This document shows, one piece after another, positions 43,020 through 51,279 of a stretch of 64,000 bases of DNA (position 1 is its first letter; each line of letters opens with the position of its first letter). The stretch is from Lachnoclostridium sp. UBA1308 (GTDB lineage Bacteria; Bacillota; Clostridia; Lachnospirales; Lachnospiraceae), in assembly GCA_002307215.1 (NCBI GenBank), contig DBTU01000023.1, positions 1 through 64,000 of the forward strand, read 5' to 3'. Under the pieces are notes generated by a model. That model saw only the letters and a program-made list of their open reading frames with translations. It did not search any database and was not told the origin of the DNA. A program made the translations under genes and the position numbers.

Positions 43020-44108
43020 ATGAAAAGGGGAAAGATATGGATTGTAATTAATTTGCTGTTAATTATGGTAATGGTATTGTCAGGATGCTCAAGCAAAGCA
43101 GATAATATGTCATACAATACGCAGGAATCCGGCGCAAGCAGCGGTTCAGAACCGATGATTTCTACTTCAAGGGTGAATGGATCTAATTATGATGTTGCTA
43201 ATGATTCAAGTGAGGATGGAACAGACTATGGTGTTGCTAATAATTCGGAAGTAGATGCCAATTCAACCACAGCTACAAAAAGTGAAAAGCCGGACGATGC
43301 GACAGGTGTTGATAACTCTGTTGTTTTGACCTCAGGTACTTCACAACCGGGAGCGCAGGATAAAATCATCAAAAACTATTATCTTGATGTTGAAACACAA
43401 GACTTTGATCAGTTGATAAAAGACCTAAACAATCAGATTAATAGTTTGGGAGGTTATGTGGAGAGCTCCTCCATCAGCGGAAAAAGCTATTATAACGATG
43501 ATGTAACTCGAAGCGGAAGTATCGTTGCCAGAATTCCGGGTAAAAGTGCAGACGAATTTGTTAATACTGTGGATGAGACGTCCAACGTAACAAATAATCA
43601 GAGCTCTTCGGAGAATGTTACACTTCAATATGTAGATACCCAGAGCCGTATTGAGGCCTTGAAGACAGAAGAAGACAGATTGTTTGCGATTCTTGAAAAA
43701 GCGGTGGATTTGGACAGCGTTATTACATTGGAGAGCCGCCTGAGTGATATTCGGTATGAGCTTCAGAATTATGAAAGTCAGCTGAGAGTTTTTGATAATC
43801 AGGTACAATACAGTACAGTTACCTTAAGTATTCGTGAAGTGGAGCGAATTACTCCCGATACAAAGGTGAAACCGACCTTCGGAAACAGGATTAAGAATGG
43901 TTTCAGCGATACCCTTTATCAGATCAGTGACGGATTAAAGAATTTTGTTGTATGGTTTATCGTGAATTTGCCATATCTGCTTATATGGGGTGCAATCATA
44001 TTCGTAATCGTACTTATTGTACGTAAATATATCAAAAAAGCAGAGCTGAGGAAAAACATAATAAATCAAAATGTGCAACAAAATACGGATCATCAGAATA
44101 AGCAGTAA
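43020..44108 (+). CDS. DUF4349 lipoprotein
   Basis: 362 aa. A lipoprotein signal peptide ends at LLIMVMVLSGCSS (lipobox LSGC, Cys near residue 22), followed by an Asn/Ser-rich linker of about 90 residues. The DUF4349 domain runs from about residue 110 to 290: IIKNYYLDVETQDFDQLIKD, then GGYVESSSISGKSY, then a coiled coil around RLSDIRYELQNYESQL, and YSTVTLSIREVE. A membrane helix (FVVWFIVNLPYLLIWGAIIF) and a basic tail end the protein. The family is thought to act at the cell envelope, but its function is unknown. The start at 43020 has GGAGGGTAGC upstream. Confidence 0.88.
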   Translation: MKRGKIWIVINLLLIMVMVLSGCSSKADNMSYNTQESGASSGSEPMISTSRVNGSNYDVANDSSEDGTDYGVANNSEVDANSTTATKSEKPDDATGVDNSVVLTSGTSQPGAQDKIIKNYYLDVETQDFDQLIKDLNNQINSLGGYVESSSISGKSYYNDDVTRSGSIVARIPGKSADEFVNTVDETSNVTNNQSSSENVTLQYVDTQSRIEALKTEEDRLFAILEKAVDLDSVITLESRLSDIRYELQNYESQLRVFDNQVQYSTVTLSIREVERITPDTKVKPTFGNRIKNGFSDTLYQISDGLKNFVVWFIVNLPYLLIWGAIIFVIVLIVRKYIKKAELRKNIINQNVQQNTDHQNKQ

Positions 44109-44128
44109 ATAATAACGGTAGTAGAACA

Positions 44129-44180
44129 AAACAGGGGTATGAGGGTGCTTCAATCGAAGGCGTTATCATACCCTTGTTTG
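44129..44180. terminator. Bidirectional terminator between converging genes
   Basis: AACAGGGGTATGA (44129-44141) pairs with TCATACCCTTGTT (44166-44178). The right arm includes the stop codon of the minus-strand gene at 44166. Confidence 0.75.
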
Positions 44181-44465
44181 TGAACTCTTTTTCCAATAAC
44201 GAGAGCCGTTTGCCTCACGGCATAATAACCCATTATCAACAAGTTCTCGCCGGAGTATGAAGTAATCTCCGAAAGTATGCCATTCTTCACAGATGGAGTT
44301 TACCTCTTTTTCGGTATAGGTATGGTTTCCTTCAAATTTCTCTGCCAAATAGGAGAGCGTTGCAACTCTTAAGATTTTCTTTTGAGACAACTGCGTGATT
44401 TTTCCGGTATCATCAAGAAATCTACTTATTTCAATTTTTTGTTCCAATTTTTTCTCCTTTTTCAT
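44166..44465 (-). CDS. DUF2087 domain protein
   Basis: 99 aa from the start at 44465; the frame also allows 44489. The C-terminal 70 residues match the DUF2087 pattern: KKILRVATLSYLAEKFEGNH, then YTEKEVNSICEEWHTFGDYF and LRRELVDNGLLCREANGSRY. This is a small winged-helix-like fold often fused to, or found next to, regulators. The N-terminus is Lys-rich. The preceding gene ends in TAATG, which places the ATG at 44465 on its stop codon; translation is therefore probably coupled. With the GIY-YIG-like gene it forms a two-gene minus-strand unit. Confidence 0.78.
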   Translation of the reverse strand: MKKEKKLEQKIEISRFLDDTGKITQLSQKKILRVATLSYLAEKFEGNHTYTEKEVNSICEEWHTFGDYFILRRELVDNGLLCREANGSRYWKKSSQTRV

Positions 44466-44773
44466 TAGCTTTTTAGATTTTCGGTCCATATTTCCAATAA
44501 TGTATTTAAATCATCCGAAAATTCTCGATCTGTCTGCGTTTCCTTCTTTTGCATTTCTTCAAGTATTTCAAAGGTGAAAGCAGAGGCTCCGAACTGATTC
44601 CATGCTTTTATCATGCACGTTTCCGGGCAAGAATTAATCGACACAGAAAATTCAAAGCGATTCTTTATACCTTGCATATCTGTTGTTGTCAGAATCCAAA
44701 GTTTATTATTACTATTACATTTAACATAGTATACTCCACCAATGATTGCTCTATTTTTATACTGCTCTTTCAA
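44465..44773 (-). CDS. GIY-YIG-like small protein
   Basis: 102 aa resembling small clostridial GIY-YIG-family proteins. GGVYYVKCNSNNKLWIL occupies the position of the GIY strand, and the rest (TDMQGIKNRFEFSVSINSCP, then AWNQFGASAFTFEILEEMQK) has the family layout. The second signature YIG is replaced by LWI, and the catalytic Arg/Glu arrangement is not clear, so nuclease activity is doubtful. The next gene starts on its stop codon. Its own start abuts, head to head, the remnant of a DinB gene. Confidence 0.72.
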   Translation of the reverse strand: MKEQYKNRAIIGGVYYVKCNSNNKLWILTTTDMQGIKNRFEFSVSINSCPETCMIKAWNQFGASAFTFEILEEMQKKETQTDREFSDDLNTLLEIWTENLKS

Positions 44774-44779
44774 AGATTT

Positions 44780-44974
44780 AGGCTTAGATTTTTCAATAAA
44801 CGCTCCGTAGAGTTATCTGTGAAAGTATGGAAACAGATGAATATGTTTTGTTATGAGTCGGATGAGAAGAAAGAGAAGCTAGACAGGGCAATTGATAGAA
44901 TTCGTAACCGATATGGAAGTGAAGCAATCCAAAGAGCAACACTAATCGAGCATAAACCGGATAAAAAGAAGTGA
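44780..44974 (+). pseudogene. 3' remnant of a DinB-type (Y-family) DNA polymerase gene
   Basis: The last about 60 codons read ELSVKVWKQMNMFCYESDEK, then KEKLDRAIDRIRNRYGSEAI and QRATLIEH, closely matching the C-terminal end of DNA polymerase IV-like proteins (pattern QLxLF...EKLDxxIDxIRxRYGxxxIxRA). No catalytic palm domain exists upstream; the space is occupied by the oppositely oriented GIY-YIG-like gene. No SD or start codon suits a short independent protein. Deletion or replacement of the 5' portion is the simplest explanation. Confidence 0.65.
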
Positions 44975-45125
44975 TATCCTTCGATATTAATAGATATTCT
45001 GGAATAGAAGGCAGAAAACTGATTATTTACGTCGATAAATCGTATCCTGTTTCAATGGAATATATTTCAAATTTATGTTAATCTTTTTGTGATAAACTTG
45101 CAAACGTCCGGAAGGGGATACATTC

Positions 45126-45518
45126 ATGAGAGGCTTCTTACTGTACTTATTAATCATTTTATGGATATCCGTTCCCGACGAAGATTCAATACATAGCATT
45201 TCAGATGATATGATTGCGGATATGCATCATATCATGGCGAAACAGACAATAACACCGATGGAAGCTCTGGATCTGGTAAAGGAACGTTACGCTGCTAATT
45301 TCGATAAAGTATATGAAGATACCGAGGATAATTATTATTATGAACTGCCGTTTGCTGATCTTTTCCTCGCTTATGAGGGAGAGGACGGGAAAGATAAGAA
45401 CTATTTAATTCACTTGTATGAATTCGTTGTAGATGAGTCCGAGACCGGAATTGGTCATATGGTGACGTACGGTTGGTATAGTGTAGACCGTATCAGCGGC
45501 TTTATTACAGCCGCTTAA
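45126..45518 (+). CDS. Small exported protein of unknown function
   Basis: 130 aa, no family recognised. Residues 1-16 (MRGFLLYLLIILWISVP) are a short hydrophobic signal or anchor; the rest is acidic, with several His, Asp and Tyr residues (TEDNYYYELPFADLFLAYEG, then YEFVVDESETGIGHMVTYGW). The tail, YSVDRISGFIT, looks like the end of a beta domain. AAGGGGATAC lies upstream of the ATG at 45126. The last codons contain an AGCGGC/GCCGCT hairpin. The gene converges with the MATE gene, only 7 nt away. Confidence 0.6.
   Translation: MRGFLLYLLIILWISVPDEDSIHSISDDMIADMHHIMAKQTITPMEALDLVKERYAANFDKVYEDTEDNYYYELPFADLFLAYEGEDGKDKNYLIHLYEFVVDESETGIGHMVTYGWYSVDRISGFITAA
45493..45515. terminator. Hairpin inside the end of the 45126 gene
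   Basis: AGCGGC (45494-45499)/GCCGCT (45509-45514) with a 9-nt loop, overlapping the last codons. As the converging genes are 7 nt apart, it may serve as a terminator despite lacking a T-run. Confidence 0.4.
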
Positions 45519-45525
45519 GTCCTAG

Positions 45526-46926
45526 TTATAAAGAAATGGAGGTCCACTTGCCTCCGGAGAAACGTTGATAGCTGGTAACTAGACGAAAACACTGGTCAAC
45601 GAGAAGCGCCGCCCAAGCACCGTACAGCCCCATACCCAATGGAAAGCATAAGATCCAAGTTAACAACGGACGAACAAGTGCAACACTGATCAAAGACATA
45701 ACGGCCACAAAAGCAGTATCTCCGGCACCTCTTAAGCAGCCGTTAAGAATAACCTGTGAGGTCTGCATATGGGTGCAAAGCGCAGCATAAATCATAATAT
45801 AAGAACCAAGTGCAATCACCGCAGTGTCCTTGGTGAATAAGGAAACCAGAGAGACTCGTCCAAAGATAAAAATTACGAAAATAAAGCAAGATATCATGAA
45901 AGCAAGACGCTGACCGGTTTTACCATATATAATGGATAAATCCGGTCTTTTTGCACCCATATTTTGGCCGACCAGAGCAGAGGCTGCCACAGATAGACCG
46001 TCTCCAAAGCAGAAAGACAGGGTTAATAAATTCATACAGATGAGATGGGTAGTAAATTCGGTGGTTCCGATTCTTGCAACAATGGTTGCATAGGCCAGAA
46101 AGCCAAGGCGCATAAATACCTGCTCCACAAATGCACTGCTGCTTACCAGCATAATGGGCGCAGATACCACCTTACGAAGAGTCCAGCCGGCTTTGAAATG
46201 TAAATTCAAATAGGCATTGCAACGAAGAAGGGAGGTTAAGGAGATACCGAAGGCAACGATGGCACCGGTGGTTGTAGCGATTGCGGCACCTCTTACTCCA
46301 AGCCTTGGAAAAAACCCGATACCATTAATTAGTAAGATGTCAAAAATTATATTTACAACATTACTTGTCACATTGGTGGTTAGTGATATTTTAGTCTTAC
46401 CGCAACCGCGTTGAGCGGCATTGATAGTTAAATTGAGGGATTGAAACGGAATGCTGAACATTAGGATTTTGAAAAAATGGACGGCGTCCTCAAGATAAGA
46501 ACTGTCTGCTCCGGAAAAAACCAGAATCTGTCTGGCAAATATGAATCCTAGGGTGGCTGTAAGAAGAGAGATAACCGTACTAAGTATAATTCCGGCACGA
46601 ACCGTCTGATTGGCACCTTTTTGATCTCCCTGTCCTTTTCTCCTTGCAGTAATGGCTGTAATTCCTGTATTCAAAGAAAAAACTGCAGCCAAAAGTACGA
46701 GTCTTGGCTGGTTGGTAATACCGACAGCTGTAATTGCCCCTTTTCCCAAGCCACCAACCATTATCGTATCAACGACTATGGTCATTGCTACAAGAAAAGC
46801 TTCTAGGGCAGAAGGCCAGGCCATCCGATAGAAATTACGGTAGATAATTCGAGAAGAGGGGACTTCTCCCAGAATTTGATCCTCTTTCAGCATATTATGG
46901 ACTGATAGGAATTCGGCTGCAATCAC
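45526..46926 (-). CDS. MATE family efflux transporter
   Basis: 466 aa with about twelve membrane helices and the two-fold internal repeat of MATE proteins. Conserved pieces are AWPSALEAFLVAMTIVVDTI, MVGGLGKGAITAVGITNQP near the N-terminus and CFGDGLSVAASALVGQNMGA in the second half. MATE proteins export cationic drugs or metabolites using Na+ or H+; the substrate is unknown. The start is taken as GTG at 46926, because TAGGAG lies 9 nt upstream; TTG at 46935 or ATG at 46893 are alternatives. It stands alone on the minus strand. Confidence 0.92.
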   Translation of the reverse strand: MIAAEFLSVHNMLKEDQILGEVPSSRIIYRNFYRMAWPSALEAFLVAMTIVVDTIMVGGLGKGAITAVGITNQPRLVLLAAVFSLNTGITAITARRKGQGDQKGANQTVRAGIILSTVISLLTATLGFIFARQILVFSGADSSYLEDAVHFFKILMFSIPFQSLNLTINAAQRGCGKTKISLTTNVTSNVVNIIFDILLINGIGFFPRLGVRGAAIATTTGAIVAFGISLTSLLRCNAYLNLHFKAGWTLRKVVSAPIMLVSSSAFVEQVFMRLGFLAYATIVARIGTTEFTTHLICMNLLTLSFCFGDGLSVAASALVGQNMGAKRPDLSIIYGKTGQRLAFMISCFIFVIFIFGRVSLVSLFTKDTAVIALGSYIMIYAALCTHMQTSQVILNGCLRGAGDTAFVAVMSLISVALVRPLLTWILCFPLGMGLYGAWAALLVDQCFRLVTSYQRFSGGKWTSISL

Positions 46927-47379
46927 ATTAATCAACTCCTAATCCGTTATTTAAAGTATAAAGGTGATTATAACACTTTTTAAGAGGAAAGCAATGTAAA
47001 TACACCCTATAATGTAGCTTTATTCTTCAAAATATGCCAATAAATAATTGCGGTTCGGAAATCTCGAATAAATCAGGCAATAAAGTGAAAATATTACTGC
47101 TTTTTTAGAAAGATTTTAGAAAATGCAATAAATACTGTTAGTCATATACAATATGTAATGCTAAATATGCAAGAACCAATTATACCAGCTCTAATTTTTC
47201 GTGTAAAATAGTATAATATGTAATGCTTTTCTAAAATTTAATTTGGCCATTCAATTTATTGGATAAAGAAGATAGAATACGTTGCGTTCAAAAGAAGTGG
47301 TAAAGATGATAATATTATATAAGAAATTATGAGATAGTACATGAATTATATAAGAAATGCCAATGTCGGGAGGAAAAAC
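46927..47379. promoter_or_regulatory. Divergent intergenic region with 13-bp direct repeats
   Basis: About 450 bp without a gene. AATATGTAATGCT occurs twice, at 47150-47162 and 47215-47227, 65 bp apart (about six helical turns). TATAAT at 47212-47217 is a candidate -10 for the ABC operon, but no good -35 is present, as expected for an activator-dependent promoter. The AraC-type response regulator encoded at 51280-52830 is a candidate activator. Confidence 0.45.
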
Positions 47380-48330
47380 ATGCGGAATGCAACAGTACAG
47401 CAGCTAAATGCTCTGAAATCTAAGAAAAGAAAGAGAGTACAGGGGATAAAATTATTTTTATACATAGTACCATTTTTAATTTTATCTTTTGTATTTTCAT
47501 ATTATCCCTTACACGGATGGATTTATGCTTTCTATGATTATAGGCCGCCACTAAAATTGTCACAGTGTGATTTTGTGGGATTGCAATGGTTTAATATGAT
47601 GATTGGGAACAAGACGCAGCTGAGATTAATTTGGCAAGTAATGCTGAACACTTTTGCCATGAGTGGCTTAGCACTTGTAACCTCGTTTTTTCCGGTAATA
47701 TTTGCTATTTTTTTAAGCGAAATCAAATGTAAATGGTTTAAGAACTTTGTACAAACATTTACCACAGTTCCAAACTTTATCAGCTGGGTAATGGTATTCT
47801 CAGTAGCATACAGTTTGTTTACTAATTCCGGTATGGTAAATACCTTATTAATGCACTTACATATCATCAATGAACCAATGAAATTCCTAGACAGTGATGC
47901 ACATACATGGTTAACAATGCTGCTATGGGCTATCTGGAAAGGACTTGGGTGGGGCGCGATTATGTATCTTGCAGCCATCGCCGGTGTGGATCAAGAGCTA
48001 TATGAAGCAGCCAGAGTAGATGGGGCAAACCGTTTTAAATTAATGAGACATATTACTTTACCGGCTTTATTACCAACTTTTTTTGTACTATTAATGTTAA
48101 GCATAGCAAACTTTTTAAACAATGGCCTGGATCAATATTATGTATTCCAAAATGCCTTTAATAAGGAACATATACAGGTTCTCGATTTATATGTATACAA
48201 TGTTGGCATGACTGGGGCAAGTTATTCTTTGGCAACAGCGATTGGAATGCTAAAGAGTATTGTCAGTGTTACTTTATTGTTCGTGGTGAACTTCGTGTCG
48301 AAGAAAACACGTGGCGAATCTATTGTTTAG
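47380..48330 (+). CDS. ABC sugar transporter permease (LplB type)
   Basis: 316 aa and six membrane helices. The EAA loop is visible: EAARVDGANRFKLMRHITLP. The N-terminus (LFLYIVPFLILSFVFSYYPL) is typical of LplB-type permeases in carbohydrate or oligosaccharide importers. The ATG at 47380 was chosen because GGGAGGAAAAAC lies just upstream; an in-frame ATG at 47341 lacks an SD. It is first of three genes: permease, permease, binding protein. No ATPase gene is present, which is usual, as such systems share an MsmK-like ATPase encoded elsewhere. Confidence 0.92.
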   Translation: MRNATVQQLNALKSKKRKRVQGIKLFLYIVPFLILSFVFSYYPLHGWIYAFYDYRPPLKLSQCDFVGLQWFNMMIGNKTQLRLIWQVMLNTFAMSGLALVTSFFPVIFAIFLSEIKCKWFKNFVQTFTTVPNFISWVMVFSVAYSLFTNSGMVNTLLMHLHIINEPMKFLDSDAHTWLTMLLWAIWKGLGWGAIMYLAAIAGVDQELYEAARVDGANRFKLMRHITLPALLPTFFVLLMLSIANFLNNGLDQYYVFQNAFNKEHIQVLDLYVYNVGMTGASYSLATAIGMLKSIVSVTLLFVVNFVSKKTRGESIV

Positions 48331-48345
48331 AAAGGAAAAAAAAAT

Positions 48346-49269
48346 ATGAATCAGATTACTAAAAAACGTAAGATCAAAAAAACTTCAACAGATTTTGCTT
48401 TTGATATATTGAATTATACATTCTTTTTGTTATTTACTTTGATATGTATCTATCCATTTTATTATTTAATTATCAATACAATCAGTTCGAATGTATTAAG
48501 TGCGAATGGAGCTATTAATTTCATACCGCAGGGTATCCATTTTGATAATTATGCCAATGTGATAAAAATCAGAGGTTTAGGTACCGCACTATGGATTTCA
48601 ATCCTTAGAACAGTGATCGGTACGATAGGGACGGTATTAGCCTCAGCCTTTTTGGGATTTATGTTTACTCAGCAAAAGATGTGGGGGAGAAGATTCTGGT
48701 ATCGCGTTATCGTAATTACAATGTATTTTAATGCTGGATTAATTCCCATGTTTTTAACTATGAAGGCGTTACATCTTACAAATAACTTTTGGGTTTATAT
48801 TATTCCATTAATAGTTCAACCCTTTAATGTTATTTTGGTAAAGACATATGTAGAATCAATACCTGCTTCTTTACAGGAAGCTGCTGAGATAGATGGCGCA
48901 GGAATACTAAGAATATTTGCAAAAATAATTTTTCCAACCAGCAAGCCTATTTTGGCAACAATTGCAATTTTCTCTGCAGTAGGTCAGTGGAATTCTTTTT
49001 ATGATACATTAATTTATATAACAGAGCAGAAACTATATTCTTTGCAATATTTATTGTATTGCTATATTAATCAAGCTAATTCACTAAAGGCTTTAATCAA
49101 TAATGCTGCCGGTACCGGCGGTAACGTTATGTCATTAGCGACACAACAGACACCAACCTCGATCCGAATGTCAGTTACAGTAATCGTAGTATTGCCGATT
49201 TTATGTATCTATCCCTTATTCCAAAGATATTTCGTAAAGGGCATAATGATTGGTTCTGTCAAAGGCTAG
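48346..49269 (+). CDS. ABC sugar transporter permease (YtcP/LplC type)
   Basis: 307 aa and six membrane helices. EAA loop: QEAAEIDGAGILRIFAKIIF followed by PTSKPILAT. The N-terminal segment FTLICIYPFYYLIINTIS is typical of the YtcP/LplC group, the regular partner of LplB-type permeases. AAAGGAAAAAAAAAT precedes the ATG. It follows the first permease gene after 15 nt. The C-terminal FQRYFVKGIMIGSVKG is the family ending. Confidence 0.93.
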   Translation: MNQITKKRKIKKTSTDFAFDILNYTFFLLFTLICIYPFYYLIINTISSNVLSANGAINFIPQGIHFDNYANVIKIRGLGTALWISILRTVIGTIGTVLASAFLGFMFTQQKMWGRRFWYRVIVITMYFNAGLIPMFLTMKALHLTNNFWVYIIPLIVQPFNVILVKTYVESIPASLQEAAEIDGAGILRIFAKIIFPTSKPILATIAIFSAVGQWNSFYDTLIYITEQKLYSLQYLLYCYINQANSLKALINNAAGTGGNVMSLATQQTPTSIRMSVTVIVVLPILCIYPLFQRYFVKGIMIGSVKG

Positions 49270-49359
49270 AGTGGCACAATTTTATTAGGGCAAAACAAAA
49301 TAAATAATATTATTTATTTTGCTAAGTATATGAAAAAAAATTAAATGGAGGAAAAGGTT

Positions 49360-51171
49360 ATGAGGAAAAAATTACTAAGTGTACTTTTGTGTACAGTATT
49401 AGTAGCATCTATGTTTAGCGGTTGCGGTAAAAAAGCTGATCAATCGGCAGATACAAAAGATGCGGGAGTTACAAGTGGCGCAACGGCAACAAGTGCTCCG
49501 GATGCAACCACGGACAAAGAATTAACAGGGGCAGAAAAGTATCCAGAGTTTATTACTGTTGATGTATTTGACGGTCTTGCTAATTACCAAGGCATACAGT
49601 CAGGTTGGTTTGCAAAAATTGTTAAGGATAAGTTCAACATGGAACTTAACATGATTGCTCCTAACGTAGCTGGTGGCGGAGATACCTTATACCAGACCCG
49701 TTCAGCTGCCGGAGATCTTGGAGACTTAATTATTTATGGTGCTGATGGCGGTCATTTGCAAGATATGGTTACCGCAGGATTGTTAACAGACATGACAGAT
49801 TTGATCGCAGATAAAGAAAACCTGAAGAAATACCAGTCAGGTATTGATTCCTTGAATTCTTTAGTAAATGATGGTCATATTTATGGCATTCCTTCTAGCG
49901 TATCCGAACAGCCGGCTACAAATCCTTCGGAAGGACTTGATCCAACTTTTGGACCTTATCTTCGTTGGGATGCATACAAAGCTGCAGGTTATCCGGAAAT
50001 GAAAACTTTGGAGGATTTACTTCCTACATTACAGCAGATGCAAGCGGCTATTCCGACAAGTGATTCAGGTAAGAAGACTTACGGTATCTCCTTGTTTAAG
50101 GATTGGGATGGCAATATGATGTGCTTGGCTAAACAGCCTACCTGTTTTTATGGATTTGATGAAGCCGGTTTTCTGTTAGCTAAAGCTGACGGCTCGGAGT
50201 ATCAGAGTATTATTGACAGCGATTCCATGTATGTTAGAGTATTAAAGCTTTATTATGAAGCTAATCAGATGGGTCTTATGGATCCTGAGTCTACAACACA
50301 AAATTATGATACTTTATATGCCAAGTATCAGGATGGACAGATTTTATATTGTCCTTGGCCTTGGTTAAGCCAGGCTGCATATAACACCGTAGATAACAAA
50401 GCAGCTGGTAAAGGATTCATGATTTCTTCTATCGACGATATGAAAGATTTCTCCTATGGATGTACACCTGACGGTAGCAGACAGATGATTGCTATCGGAA
50501 GTAAAGCAGAAGATAAAGAAAGACTTGCAGATTTTATCGATTGGCTATATTCTCCTGAAGGAATCCAGGATGCTACAGCTCAGACATCAAGTTCCAGTGG
50601 TCCTAAGACCTTGACATGGGATTTACAGGATGGAAAGCCTGTATTAACAGAGTTTGGTCTTGATGCTTTCTATGGTGGTGGCGACACAACTGTCCCTGAC
50701 GAGTGGGGCGGCGGATCATGGAAAGATGGAGTTTCAGCACTTAACTTTGTAACAGTTACTCCTAGTGATATAAATCCGGATACAGGATATGCATATAACT
50801 ATACTTTATGGGAATCTGTTATTGATGCGAACACAACACCTCTTGATACTGATTGGCAGACAAAGATGGGAGCTAAGACTACGATTGACTTCTTAAAGAG
50901 TAACGATAAGTTAATAGTAGCTCCTGGTTGTTCCTATATAGCTCCTGCAGAAGATTCTGAAATAACTACTTTAAGAGGCCAGTGTAAAGCTAAGATTATT
51001 GAGAACTCCTGGAAGATGGTATTTGCAGCTGATGATGATGAATTTAATTCCTTATTAAAAGACATGCAAGATACTGTAATTGGTCTTGGCTATAATGATG
51101 TGTTAGCAGTTGACTTAACTAACGCAAAAGCTCAGAATGATGCAAGAGTAGCAGCAGCAGCTGCAAAATAA
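49360..51171 (+). CDS. Extracellular solute-binding lipoprotein of the sugar ABC importer
   Basis: 603 aa. Lipoprotein signal with lipobox FSGCG (Cys near residue 22), then a Thr/Ala-rich linker, then a type-1 periplasmic-binding fold of about 540 residues. TSAPDATTDKELTGAEKYPE is the linker end, and FGLDAFYGGGDTTVPDEW and DFIDWLYSPEG are typical of the large LplA/YtcQ-type binding proteins. These bind oligosaccharides or glycoconjugates; the ligand is unknown. GGAGGAAAAGGTT precedes the ATG at 49360. It is the last gene of the operon and is followed by a strong terminator. Confidence 0.92.
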   Translation: MRKKLLSVLLCTVLVASMFSGCGKKADQSADTKDAGVTSGATATSAPDATTDKELTGAEKYPEFITVDVFDGLANYQGIQSGWFAKIVKDKFNMELNMIAPNVAGGGDTLYQTRSAAGDLGDLIIYGADGGHLQDMVTAGLLTDMTDLIADKENLKKYQSGIDSLNSLVNDGHIYGIPSSVSEQPATNPSEGLDPTFGPYLRWDAYKAAGYPEMKTLEDLLPTLQQMQAAIPTSDSGKKTYGISLFKDWDGNMMCLAKQPTCFYGFDEAGFLLAKADGSEYQSIIDSDSMYVRVLKLYYEANQMGLMDPESTTQNYDTLYAKYQDGQILYCPWPWLSQAAYNTVDNKAAGKGFMISSIDDMKDFSYGCTPDGSRQMIAIGSKAEDKERLADFIDWLYSPEGIQDATAQTSSSSGPKTLTWDLQDGKPVLTEFGLDAFYGGGDTTVPDEWGGGSWKDGVSALNFVTVTPSDINPDTGYAYNYTLWESVIDANTTPLDTDWQTKMGAKTTIDFLKSNDKLIVAPGCSYIAPAEDSEITTLRGQCKAKIIENSWKMVFAADDDEFNSLLKDMQDTVIGLGYNDVLAVDLTNAKAQNDARVAAAAAK

Positions 51172-51191
51172 GTAAGTGAGTTAACATAATT

Positions 51192-51247
51192 AAAAGACTT
51201 CCCGACAAATTAGAATCGTTCGATTCTGTTTGTTGGGAAGTCTTTTT
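51192..51247. terminator. Bidirectional terminator between ABC operon and yesMN-type genes
   Basis: AAAAGACTTCCC-G-ACAAA pairs with TTTGT-T-GGGAAGTCTTTTT, with AGAATCG/CGATTCT forming the tip. T-runs exist on both strands. Confidence 0.9.
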
Positions 51248-51279
51248 GTGGTTCACCGTTCATGGCCGCTCGGTTTCAC

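Noticed and set aside
44549..44779. 5' part of the plus-strand open frame that ends in the DinB-like tail
   Set aside because: It is antisense to the GIY-YIG-like gene and shows no polymerase similarity; only the part from about 44780 on looks like DinB.
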